A stretch of DNA of 64,000 nt, taken from assembly GCA_947650365.1 (NCBI GenBank), contig OX393549.1, positions 80,092,533-80,156,532 on the forward strand, written 5' to 3'. The notes under the pieces were generated by a model that saw nothing but the letters and a program-made list of their open reading frames with translations, made no database searches and was not told the DNA's origin. This document shows, piece by piece, positions 44,506 to 57,117 of the stretch. Within the stretch, counting starts at the first letter, position 1; the number at the start of each line of letters is the position of its first letter. Both the position numbers and the translations under genes were made by a program. The DNA comes from Chamaelirium japonicum. Its lineage: Eukaryota > Streptophyta > Magnoliopsida > Liliales > Melanthiaceae.

Positions 44506-44676
44506 GGGAAAATTGCACTAAATTTCCTTGAGGTTTGGCAATATACACGGACACCGCCCCTAACATTTATAGAGTATACTGTATATGTAGCCCTTCCTAT
44601 TGGAGCTATCGGTTCAACATCGTTAACAAATTTGTATTGTATTGCCAAACCTCATGGGAGGTTAGTGTAATTGTCC
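44506..44676. mobile_element. Short inverted-repeat MITE, 171 bp
   Basis: The left end GGGAAAATTGCACTAAA plus GAGGTTTGGCAATA pairs with the right end TATTGCCAAACCTCA plus GTGTAATTGTCC. No clear target duplication was found. Superfamily uncertain. Confidence 0.6.
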
Positions 44677-45347
44677 ATAAATTTTACTTATCAAAATAAA
44701 ATATTTATTAAATCAAATACACTGCAAAGTCTGGACTTTGATGTAACCTTTCAGCTTAAATACATGTTCACCTAATAAGGGTTGTGTACATTAAAAATTG
44801 GGCTCTTTTATCTCATTGTTCAAGTGCAAGCATGGTACATCTAACCAATTCGTGCCGACACACGACATGCAATTGCACTGAAAGATACATCCACTGGCAC
44901 ACGATTGGCACCCTAAGATGTTCTATTCTATTTCTCTAATATTTTAACGTTTAATAGGTTACTAAGGCTCTGTTAGCGAATCTATTTGATTTAGATTAGA
45001 GCTTTTTGAAGAAGTGCAGACAAATTAAAATATCTTCTATTTGATTTTTGTAGTAGTTTGGCAAATCTACTTTAAAATGTCTCAAAAATAAAAACTGTGT
45101 TTGGCAGATTTACATAAATGTTAAGTGTTGTAATATAAAAAGTAAAATGAGTTGTCTTTGATGGTTTGAGGGGTGTTGTAAGCACAGGGTCTTGGGTTCA
45201 AAACACAGCACATGTAGGTAAATTTTTTTTTATCAAATATCTCAAATAACGATAATGGCCAGATGTAGTGGCGGAGGCAGGCGACGACACTGAGTTACCG
45301 GAGGTGGTGGCCGTCGGCGACAACAAGTGGCAACGGTTGGTGGTAGG

Positions 45348-46232
<885 letters not shown>

Positions 46233-46319
46233 GTGGTAGGAGGTTGTGGACGTCGGAAACGGCAACAGATAGCCAAAGGTTGGCTGCGGAGGGACGAAGG
46301 CGAGTGGTTAGAGGTGGTC

Positions 46320-47830
46320 GTCGGCGGGCGACATGAAAAAACCCCAAGGATGTGATCCTCCTCCAACAAGCAAAGCACGGAAGCAACACAATAAATATAT
46401 GCAAATTACCATGCAAGGGGTGCTCCCCAGAAATTCACTCAAGTTTCTTGCTCTCAAGGGTACATGCAATAGGCCTAGGCTATAGACATACAAGGCTCTA
46501 ACCTAACATGATAAACAATCGCAAAATGCACAAGAAGATTTTTTACAAGGAAACCCAAATGGGAAAAACCTTGCTGAGCAAGCTCGGAGCCAAGTAATCC
46601 ACTATGATTTGAAGTTACAACAGTTCATAATGTAACTTTTAGACCGAGATTGATGCTCACATGATCACTACTTTTCCCACTGTTCTTCCATGGCCGATGC
46701 TCTCACGAATCGATCACTAGTGAAGTAGCCACGCACGGAATCATACACCGCACGAACTCAAGGATCATCACACCAAGATGGGGGTTGCAACCATATATTA
46801 TTACCCACCAGTTGCTCTCAATTGAATTTACTTTCCGATGAGGATGCTCGTTGCATGATCACACTAAAGTGCCAATGTCCCGCAAGAGAAAATCAAACGA
46901 AATGGAGAAAAGGTCTTTGCAAATCAACAAAACAAAGAAGGCAAGCTCATTACCTTATGGATTGAATTTCCAAGCTATGAAATGTGAAGTCTAGATCCAA
47001 TCACGAGAGGAATCGACGATGCACCGAGCCACCAAGAAGAATGTAGGGCTAAATTTATCAATTGGGACCCCTCCAACCAAAATTTTCAATTGCCTTCAAT
47101 TTCCTTACCCTAATATGCTCAACAAAGGCTATTTATAGTAGGGTAAACTCCCCCATCTCCAGCCATAGGATTAGGACATCTGACGATCAAGAGCACCTCA
47201 TGAAGGCAAGAAAAAACCACTTCCAGCGAAACTTGATGTTGACGCGGTCCGAAAAATTGTTCGGACACCTTGCCTTGGTGGTCCGGATGGCTATTCGGAT
47301 GCCACTCATGGAGTCTGCAGCCCCAACTTAACAGTTAGGACATTCGTCCAGACACCTTGTGGCAAAATTGCCTTCCTGTCCGGGTAGCTAAGCAAGGGCT
47401 GGACCAGGCCTTAGCAGTTCAGACGGCTGTTTTGACTCATCTAACCTAGTTGGGCATTTTTTTTTTTGAAAAAACGCGTTTAAACGCGACTTATTGTTGT
47501 GGTGTTTACTACACGACTTTTTCCCTTTTTTTTTTTTGAAAAGTCACGATTCTTAAAAAAATCATAATTTTTGTGTTTTAATCCTGATTTATGTATTGTT
47601 ATCCCGATTAATTGTGTTTAATCCCGTAATATACTGCTCAAAAAATTTATTGGAACATCTTTATATATTTTTTAAAAAACTTTTATTGTTTTCTTTTTCT
47701 CGACTCTTTCCCGACTTTTTCCAACTTCTCCCCCGGTCGATTTTTTCCTGACTTCCGACTTAGTAACTTTGGTTCGAATTAGCTTGGGCACCCCATCCGG
47801 ATGGCTGTCTGGACTTGCCCAGTGACCCTA
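46320..47830 (-). other. Copia-LTR-like non-coding DNA
   Basis: The minus strand carries GGTTTTTCCCATTTGGGTT, a phrase familiar from plant copia LTRs, and several GGTCCGGA/TTCGGAC words between 47230 and 47815. No paired LTR, PBS or target duplication was identified, so limits are approximate. No gene recognised. Confidence 0.4.
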
Positions 47831-48467
47831 ACATGGAATTTTTTCTAAGAAGGAACATGTACTTTAGCACACTAGGCTTCTCAATAGCCTTACGATATTT
47901 GATTTTAAGTTATTTTATGAAAGTTAGAAATTACCCGTATTTGTATTCAATAAAATAAAAAAATAAAATCCAATGGAATCAAAATTTGATTTTTCGGGTT
48001 TCATACACAATGGGGTTTTCCTGGTATATTTAAAATAACACACCTTGAAAATCAGGATCAAATAAAATATTTTTATCTCAAAATTCAATAAGATGTCTAA
48101 AAATATGTTTGACTAGAAACACAAAAGCGTGGAAGAATATTTTGAGTTAATAAAGCTTTTGTTCAATAGGACATGCTTTTTTTTTTCTTCCAGACTTTCA
48201 CATTTCTATAGGGTTGATTTTGAGTTCTTTTGGGACGAAGGTGAAACAATACAAAATTTTAGTTTTTCAAAAACCACCACCACACTCACACACACTTGCA
48301 ATTATTATGTTGTTTCCCTTTTGTTTTCCCTCCATGCTTCATCCGAAACCAACTGTGTTTGGGTCATTTCACTTTTATGCGCTTCTCTTGCCCTTATTTC
48401 GTTTTTAAGGCCTCCATTCATCTACACCCCTTTTGTACATTGGACCTAATATAGCTCTCGACACTTT
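47831..48467. other. Non-coding DNA, nothing recognised
   Basis: AT-rich sequence with short open frames lacking any recognisable motif. Confidence 0.4.
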
Positions 48468-50135
48468 GAGTGCATTTGGCATTGGTTTTGGACGTCTAGT
48501 TTTGGGTCAAAATCGGTTCCACTTGCCAAACTACTTTTGACACATGTTTTTTAGTGAGTTTGGGTTCTAGTTTGAAAATTGGTTTCCCAAAACAAAAACC
48601 TAAAAATCATCAAAATCCAAAAGCAGATTTTTTTTTGGTTTTTCAAAACCAAAACTTAAAAATCATCAAAATCCAAAAGCAAAAATTTTATGCTTTTGGG
48701 ATTCTTGAGGCATGGTGACATAACAGTAATTAAGGGATAACATTGTCAATAGAGTATATGTGGTAGGGAGAAAACATTGTAAAGATACAAATATTTGAAA
48801 CAATAGTATATTAAGAACATATTCTAGAGAACAAATGATGTATAGTGAGAAGATATGAAAAGAGATGATATATATTATATAGAGGAGAGAAATTTTATAG
48901 AGAGAATATAATTAAAGAGAATAATACATAATTAATATTGTAGAGAGAAAATGAGAGAAAATTATACAAGGAGAATGTTGTAGAAAGAATATTATAGAAA
49001 GATAATATATTATATAAAGAGAAATGTTACAAAGAGAGGAAATGTTGTGGACAAAGAAATACTATTGAGAGAAATATTATAGAGACAGAATATAGTCGAA
49101 GAGAAAATATATAATTAATGTTGTAGAGAGAATATGTAGAGAGGGAAAATGCTATAGGGAGAGAATGTTGTAGAGAGAGAATATTATAGAGAGTTAATAT
49201 ATATTATATAGAGAAATGTTTTAGAGAGAAAATATTATATAGAGAGAATATTGTAGAGAGTAAATGTTGTAGAAAGAAAATGCTATAGAGAGAATAGTCT
49301 AAGAGAATAATACACAATTAATGATGTAGAGAGAGAAAATGATATTGCGAGAAAAAGTGCTACAGAGAGAATATGGTAGAGAGAGAATGCTATGGAGAGA
49401 TAATATAATATATAGAGAGAAATTATTTAGATAATATTGGAGAGGAAATATTATAGAGAGAAAATGTTATGGAGGGATGAAATATTGGAGAGAGAATTCT
49501 ATAGAGAGAATATAGTTGAAGATAATAATACATAATGAAAGTGTTAGGGAGAAAATTTTATAAAGAAAGTAATATAGTAAGAGAATGTTGTAGATAGTGA
49601 ATATTATAGAGAGAATGTTGTAGAGAAAAAATATGGGAGGGAGTAAATGTTGTAGAGAGAATATACAAGAGTAGAAATATTATAGAGAGGATATAGGTAG
49701 AGGGAATAATAATAAATAATGATGTAGAGAGAAAATGTTGTCGACATAAAATATGGTTTAGAGAGAAAATGTATATAAAGAAAAAATGTTTTAGAGAGAA
49801 TATAGGTAGAGAGAATATAACATAAATAATGTTGTAGGATGAAAAAATATTATAGAAAAAATATAAAATAGAGAAAATATGGCTGAGAGAAAATACTATG
49901 GAAAATAGTTGATGAGAGAATGTTATAGAGAGAATATTTTAGAGATAGAATATAGGTAGAGATACCATATAAATAATGTTGTGGAAAGAGAAATTGTTGA
50001 GAGAGGATGTGTTATAGAAAGATAATGTTGTAGAGAGATTGTTATAGAAATAATGTTTTAGATAAAATAGTTTAGATGGAGGAAATAACTGCAAAACTGG
50101 TTTTGGATCCAAAATTGGTCTTATGCCAGATACTC
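48468..50135. mobile_element. Inverted-repeat element packed with a degenerate AGAGAGAAT satellite
   Basis: The left end GAGTGCATTTGGCATTGG and the inward right end GAGTATCTGGCATAAG are similar and of the type seen in Harbinger-like MITEs. Near 48600-48690 a segment containing AATCATCAAAATCCAAAAGC is present twice. The interior from about 48760 to 50090 is a degenerate repeat. A matching target duplication was not found. It abuts a truncated LTR at about 50140. Confidence 0.5.
48760..50090. repeat. Degenerate short-unit satellite, consensus near ATRTTRTAGAGAGARA
   Basis: About 1.3 kb made of loosely repeated 14-19-bp units such as ATGTTGTAGAGAGAAA and ATATTATAGAGAG. Period varies; no open frame of note. 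Confidence 0.85.
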
Positions 50136-50245
50136 AAATGTTGATAATTATTCAATAATCATCCCAAATTGTTACATCTCATGGTCTTTTTTAGGCACTC
50201 AAAAAGTAAATATGACAACTAATTAAATTTTAAATCTAATTTATT

Positions 50246-50672
50246 CAGTGTTCTAAAAAGCGGTCCAGGCGGCCGCCTAGGCGCTAGGCAGCCCCCCACC
50301 GCCTCGCCTAAGCCCTAGGCGCTCCAGAAAAACGGCCAACCTCCCAGGCGGAGCTAGGCGGGGCAAGGCGGCCGCCTAGGCGGTCCAGGCGGGCTTAGGC
50401 TGGCCAGACAGACAATGTTTGCTTTTGTTCTTGTTAATCACTCAATCTTGAATTATGGTTATATACTTGTTCTTTAAAATAATGGTTTGGGATAATCTTG
50501 AACTTATATTAATTTTTAAACATATATATATATATATATATATTATATAATATCAAAATAATAATTAAAATAATTAAAAAAAGGCAAAACGCCTAGGCGC
50601 CGCCTAGGCCTCGCCTAGGTGCTAGGCGGCCCCCCACCGCCCGACTAGCGCCTAGCGCTTTTTAGAACCTTG
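50246..50672. mobile_element. hAT MITE in an LTR, 427 bp
   Basis: The termini CAGTGTTCTAAAAAGC and GCTTTTTAGAACCTTG are flanked by a perfect 8-bp duplication AATTTATT (50238-50245, 50673-50680). Subterminal GGCGGCCGCCTAGGCG words and an internal TA tract (about 50522-50543) resemble copies A and B, suggesting a related subfamily. Confidence 0.93.
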
Positions 50673-51681
50673 AATTTATTCCACATTTATAATTTCAAAT
50701 CTTAACAAATCTTACTCTATTCCAATCTACTATATATTCAAATAAGCTACCAAACTTTTGAGATCTTTTGCCATATCCATGCTATGTGGGTTGTTAGGTT
50801 GCGCTCGGTCCATTGAGCTTGGGCCCAAGTTCGGATCACATCAGTCATTTTCGTTGCGAAGAACCCGTCCTCGAGTTCAAACCAAAGGATGCATGAAGTT
50901 GTATCAAGGGGGCCACCACCATGATAACGTAGTGGAGTACGAATCTAATGGTGGAGGTTAATTTCTAGGCCCCGCGAAGACCGTGTCAGAGTTGAGCTGG
51001 GACCATGAGTTGCGGAAGCTCTGACGCGTGGTAGCGAGGGCACAATACTTCCAAATGGAAAAGAAAATGGAGGTGCACTGAAACTACTGGTGGAGAATCT
51101 AGTCCAATGAAGTTAATGTGTTGTAGGCTGACTGGTGGCAAAAGCTCCACAGGTTGCGTGGTTAGAGGAAGCGCTCCACTGAAAGTGCTGCTGGAGGTGG
51201 AAGACTGACTAGAGGTCAGAGTTTTCTCGAGAGTCATTGGTAGAGGTGGGAGGCTCTTCTGCTGAAAGTGGTGGTTTACTATGTCTGACAAGCCTCCTTA
51301 TTTGCCGCTCTCACCAACTCAACTTGTCTTTAATGTCGTGAAGCCATACTGAATATACTCAAATCTTCCCTGGTGCATCTAGTTTTTGGGCTCCTGTAGA
51401 AACCAACGGATGAAAGGTTGAGGCTGTTAAGCTAGCAGATTCAATTCATAGGCTCGATTCTCGATGTATAAGAGACAATCTACGTGCCAATTGAAAGTGC
51501 TGAGATTGTAAAACAATGGCAGGACATTTGCTCATAGATATGGGAGTAGCCCGTTGTCCGGTAGGAAGCATGTCGACCATATGGTGGCTGAACTCAAGAA
51601 ATGGTGGGGAGTAGTGCCAACTATATAAACGTGGGACATAACTGAAGTAGTACCGGCCGTTGTGATATGACATGACAACTA

Positions 51682-51693
51682 GCTCTGATACCA
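51682..51693 (-). other. Primer binding site (initiator Met tRNA)
   Basis: On the minus strand it reads TGGTATCAGAGC, three bases from the LTR at 51697. Confidence 0.9.
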
Positions 51694-51827
51694 ACTTGTT
51701 GTAGGCTTGATCTTGGGTATTGTGGTCAAGGGAAAGTGATGGCTGATGATGTTTTTTTTTATTATCTGTGATAGATGACTAGTGGTCGTGGCACCGTGGG
51801 GGAGAGAGCGAGAGCATAGGTCATAAA

Positions 51828-51859
<32 letters not shown>

Positions 51860-52217
51860 AAGAGACACGAACATACCTGGAATCTATCAGGCCATTGGAG
51901 AGAAGGGAGATATCCATCTCTAAGGGCCAACGATTCCATGAGGAGTTTTCGTTCATTAGTTCTTCAATAAACATCCCAAATTGTTACATCTCATGACCTT
52001 TTATAGGCACTCAAAATGATAAATATGACAACTAATTAATTTCAAAAAAATCTAACCCAGACGAAATTTCAAATTCCAACAAATCTTCATCGAATTCAAT
52101 CTAATTGAAATTGAAATAAGCAATCAATCCTTTTGGATTTTCTACCCTATCCATTCTACGTGGGTTGTTGGGCTGGGGCTCAATCCATTGGGCTTGGGCC
52201 AAGTTCGAATCTCATCA

Positions 52218-52788
52218 AGATTAAAAGCCAGAAAGATCAAATAATGGGAAAACATTGAAGTATCATCACCATGGGGTTTATTGGGGGCATTGCATCTTGA
52301 TGAGATGGGAATGCTCAACATTCTCCAATAAAGCCAGGTTGATCTATAAGGTTTTGTAAAATGCTGGAAGTCCACTTGGATTTGAGATGAAACTGATGCA
52401 ATGCTTTGATGGTCTTTTATAGGTTCTTTCTAAGTGAGTTTCCCATCTTATATGCTGATGGATTTTATGATGCCTCTTTCAGTGATTTCTTTTGCTGGAT
52501 TTATTCTCGCATTGGCGTTAGTTTTATATTGAATGGTTTCTTTAAGGGTACATTTTGGGACTGAAATGTTGTCTTATGCTGTTTTGCCCTCAGTGGCTGT
52601 AGTTTTTTGTAAAGTTTTCATCCTTAATGAGTGGTTCCCGTGAAAAGAAGGAACAATTTTCTTTGGTATCACATTTTTTAAAGCTGTTTGAGTTAATATC
52701 GTTTGTTAATGCCTTTATGTTCTTTTTCAGAGCTATTGCTCTTACTATTTGTGATTTCAACAGCATCATTCTCATTGTTTGAAGTATA
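52218..52788 (+). promoter_or_regulatory. Region immediately upstream of the SWIM CDS, including a 5' UTR segment
   Basis: The acceptor TCTTTTTCAG ends at 52730, so 52731-52788 is probably transcribed leader directly before the ATG at 52789. No core promoter is evident closer than the candidate exon at 42040-42276. Confidence 0.45.
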
Positions 52789-55337
52789 ATGCAGTTGATG
52801 GAGGTAAAGGATTCCATTATTGACATCCCAATTCAAGATCCTCCAAGTGAGGAGTTCTCTGCTGCCGAGTTGACATGGACCAAGTTCGGAGCTAATGAGC
52901 ACCATGCTGATGATGTAGCACTTATTCCTTATGCTCGAGTTGATGCATTTATAAGTGGGGAATGTTCAAATGTAGAGTGTCCAACAAGATTCCACATTGA
53001 AAGGGGAAGAAAAAGAGAGAAGGGCAGCTTGAAGGAATATAAAAGTGATGAATATCTCCAGTATAGGCTGTGAGTCTAGAATACTCTTCAACCCTCGTGG
53101 AATTCTCGTTTCCTACTTGTAAATTTTTATTCTCTTTTGAGCCGTTCTTCTTACTATGTTTTTCCTTTCTCTTCTGAAGTTATTGGTGTTCATTTGGTCC
53201 TGAGAATTATGGAGAAGGAGGGACCATCTTACCTAGTCGAAGATACAGACTCAACACCAGAAACCGTGCCGCTCGACCACAATCAATGCGTGGTTGTACC
53301 TGCCATTTTGCGGTGAAGCGCTTGTATGCTCGCCCATCGGTTGCACTTATAATATATCATGAAAGGAGGCATATCAACAAGTCCGGCTTTGTATGCCATG
53401 GGCCGCTTGACCGAGATGCTATTGGACCCGGCGCCAAAAAAATCCCCTACATATGCAACGAAATCCAACAACAAACAATGTCGTTGATTTATCTTGGAAT
53501 TCCCGAGGAGAATATACTCCAAACTCACATAGAAGGGGTTCAACGCTACTGTGGTTCGAATGCGAGTGTTAACAGTCTTGCTTCTCAGTACGTACAGAAG
53601 CTTGGAATGATTATTAAAAGGTCTACTCATGAATTGGATCTTGATGACCAAGCTAGCATCCGCATGTGGGTCGAAAGGAACAAGAAATCTGTGTTCTATT
53701 ATCAGGATTCTTCAGAGACTGATCCTTTTATCTTAGGGATCCAGACGGAATGGCAGCTTCAGCAGATGATTCGGTTTGGTCATCAGAGTCTTCTAGCGGC
53801 CGACTCATCATTTGGCATTAGCAAACTGAAGGTATTACATCATGATGGAAAATCCTATGAAGTTTTATGTGTATATTGAACATGAATCTGATCTTTGGCT
53901 GTTTGGCCCTTGCAGTATCCACTGTACACAATCCTTGCTTTTGACTCAAGACAGCATGCACTTCCTGTTGCCTGGATCATCACTCGCACCATTACGAAGC
54001 AGGACGTTGTCAAATGGATGAAGGCCCTTGCAGATAGAATTCGTGCAGTGGATTCGAGTTGGAGGATCAGTGGGTTTATGATCGACGACCCAACTTCAGA
54101 GATTGACCCAATCAGGTAAAAAGTTTGTCATTTTTCTTGTTTGAATCCGCTGCAACATGAGGCTGTGGTTATTGACTCGTTTGGTGGTTAGGGATACATT
54201 TGCCTGCCCGGTTCTTTTCTCCCTCTGGCGTGTCCGTAGATCATGGCATAGAAATGTCATGAAGAAATGTGGCCACATCCAAGTCCAGCGGGAAATATTT
54301 AAGAGTCTTGGCAAAATTGTGTACAGCATTTGGGATGGAAAAGATTTCATGGATATTTTGGGAGAATTCTTTCAAGATTTTGTGGACCAGACTGCCTTCA
54401 TGCAGTATTTCAAGGCATGTTGGGTGCCAAAACTCGGTAAGAGAAACGAGAACATCATCCTTCTCCTTTCCATGTCTGCATCTCTTTATCTTTGGGCAGT
54501 CTTATATTTTTTTTATTTTTCATGCTAGAAATGTGGCTTGCCACTATTAAGAGTCTTCCACTAGCCAGCCAGGAGTCATGTGGTGCCCTTGAAGGATACC
54601 ATGTGAAGCTCAAGCTCAAAGTGTATGATGACTCACATCTCGGTGCACTCCAACGGGTGGATTGGTTGGTGCACAAGCTCACGACCGAGCTACATTCTAG
54701 TTACTGGCTCGATCTCTATGCGGATGAAAGTGGATCGTTTCAAACAGTGAAAGCGAACTACATTTCTTCCACTTCGTGGCACCGAGCGTCGCAGATTCCG
54801 GACGATGCGGTTTCATTCGACGATAGAGACCACCTCTTTGCGAAGGTCGTGAGCCGGACAGATGATCACCAAACACGGATAGTGTGGAATCCGGGGTCGG
54901 AATTCTCCCTCTGTGATTGCTCGTGGTCGATGCAGGGGAATCTCTGCAAGCATATCATAAAGGTTAACATGCTCTGTCAGCATCGAAAGGATTATCTGCC
55001 CTCACTATCGTATCAATCGTTCCAAGATATCCTAATGAGCTTCTGGAGAAAACCTATGGATGATTCACTTGAACTTGATCAGTCGCTTGCGTGGGTGACC
55101 CAAATGCAGGACAAGATTCAGCGGCTTGTGGAGCTTGTTACTTCAGGTGACATTGCCAGTGTCACGAACAATTTACCATTGAAATGGGTGGGTAAGAAGG
55201 GAAGGACTTTTGTCGGTAGGCCGGCTAATGGTGCGCTCGCTCTGCCTCCGGCTCCCAGGAGCAAGGTGCAGAAAAAGAGCACTGCGAAGAGGAAGAACAG
55301 GAAGCGGAAGAGATTGTCCCGGTTCTTGGGTCCCTGA
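52789..55337 (+). CDS. MULE-transposase-derived SWIM zinc-finger protein, complete, 728 aa
   Basis: Exons 52789-53069, 53180-53831, 53916-54115, 54192-54436 and 54529-55337 (TGA), all with GT-AG borders, sum to 2187 nt in one frame. The start is the first ATG after the acceptor at 52730; a second Met lies three codons later. The N-terminal part has IPIQDPPSEEFSAAELTWTK and the Cys/His-containing CPTRFHIERGRKR. The middle is the MULE-type transposase domain with acidic residues at D302 (AADSSFG) and D368/D369 (MIDD) and a candidate E near 475-481 (SQESCGALEG). The SWIM finger is CxC...CxH at C588, C590, C599, H601 (CDCSWSMQGNLCKH). The C-terminus (about 705-726) is a basic nuclear-localisation-like tail KKSTAKRKNRKRKR. 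This is the domesticated, low-copy plant gene related to FAR1/FHY3-type proteins; I recall At1g60560 as the Arabidopsis counterpart. Probably nuclear and DNA-binding; the exact role is unknown to me. No inactivating change seen. Confidence 0.95.
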
Positions 55338-56860
55338 TGGGGAAAGCCCTCAGTGATCTCAATCTGGTCAACATAATTCACAGTTTTTTCTTTAGTCTGA
55401 TTCAATATTGTTGTATCTTCATGCATTCTGTGGTCTCTTTTTTTTTTTCCGCTCCTTTTGTGGATATATTGTTTAGTACTTAGACTATATTTAGAGAAAT
55501 CACTAATTTAAATTCCTAGAAAATTGAAAGATGCTGAGGTTCATGAGTGGTGAGAGAGATCCTGAAACTGCGTCGATGGCGGAAGGATGTTGCGGACTCG
55601 GACACTTTGTTACCAATGCTCTGTACCCCACCTGCCAACCCCTTATCTTTTTATTTCGGTGTGTTTTATATGCACCCACCGAATTTGGCTTGGCACTTGG
55701 ATTTTTATTTATTTTTTTAATATCCAAACTATCCTCATATCTAATCTCTAGCCAACCCTCAACCCTCCGTCTTGACCCCTGACGCCTCCTCCATCCCCCG
55801 TCACCTAAACCATCGTCCCTTGTTACCGTCTGATGCCGTGCCCTCCCTGCTCTTCCTCCTTTCTTCATCTTTCTTGTGCCAAAACCGTAAGTCAACCAGA
55901 GCATTTGTCGATGGCTGCTTGCTGACATGTGATTAGGATTTGAGAGGAAATGGAGGAAAGTGGAAGGAGGAAGGAGGTGGAAGGAGCTGGGACGATGGAT
56001 GAGGTGGGGCGGACCGGAAGGAGACGACGGTGGAGGATGCGGGGCGGTGCGGGGATTGGATGGCTGGAGGTAAGGGATGAGAGCAGTTTACGATGTTTTT
56101 TCATAAGTAAGACCCTTTATTAGTTCTAGGGCCAACACCTTTTCACTCAAAGTATTTAGGACTGTAAATGGGATAAGCTAGCCGTAGCCTAAAAAATTGG
56201 GCTAAGTTAGGCCGAATAAGTCAGGCCCGAATGAAGTTTGGGTAGGGCTTGGGCCATACTTGCAGATGGATGATGATGGGCCCAAGGTTTCTCTTTCGAA
56301 ATGAAGTTCTTGCCAAGTCAAAGCAATAAAGTGGGTTTTCTTGTTTGCACCTCCTACTCTTCAGGTTTCGTTTTAGAAATGCCCTACTCAACCTGATTCA
56401 CTCAACCCAACATACTTTACCCCACAATTTTACCCACAATTAGGGTGATGCTATCGGCACCCCACAATTACTAACACCCCCGTTAATCAAAAAGGAAATG
56501 TCGGATGTGTCCCCAAAACATCCCATCCCATCTCCACGTACGAAGCCGTCAGTTCCATGCACCTCACCGCCAGTCACCTCCACTCCGGCTGTTGTCATCG
56601 TTGAATCCACCCTCTTCCTCTCATTCCATTCATCCTCCTCATTCCTACAGATATGTCAGGCGTTACCGATTGACATGGTTGTCGGTTGCCATCGACCAAC
56701 CACCTTGTCGGACGAGAGAGACCAACATGTATGCAGGAAAGAGGAAGAAGGGGGAAGAGGAGGAAACAGTGAGGACGCTGACGACAGGCGGAGCGAGGAG
56801 AGAGAGGGGCAGGAAAATCCTTCTATGGGGTGCACTATCAAAATGGGGGACAAACCCTAG
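55338..56860. other. 3' flank of the SWIM gene, no further gene
   Basis: Probable 3' UTR to about 55500. The rest is mixed GC with short purine or pyrimidine blocks (55740-56050). Open frames on either strand lack recognisable motifs. Confidence 0.45.
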
Positions 56861-56862
56861 AT

Positions 56863-56997
<135 letters not shown>

Positions 56998-57117
56998 CTA
57001 GGGCTTTGGGGAGAGAATGAGATGATTCTCTCATTAGGCCAAGAGGCCAATATAAGGGCAATACATACATGTCCTCTATACACCAAGTGTATGTGTATAT
57101 ATGAATATATCTTAACA

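Larger units (their letters stand above)
50140..52217 (-). mobile_element. Second small non-autonomous LTR element, one LTR truncated
   Basis: The complete 5' LTR at 51697-52217 (TGTTGTAGGC ... CTCATCA on the + strand) has a partner in 50140-50848, which ends GGATCACATCA but lacks its first part and is interrupted by a hAT MITE (50246-50672). The initiator-Met PBS complement lies at 51682-51693, so the element is on the minus strand. The 0.85-kb internal region retains the CTCGAGGACGG-type motif beside the 3' LTR and a degenerate RLxRxSxPP-coding stretch like the element at 9066-12907. Confidence 0.8.

Noticed and set aside
53283-53651. Antisense 122-codon ORF
   Set aside because: Shadow of exon 2 of the SWIM-finger CDS, whose plus-strand frame is well supported.
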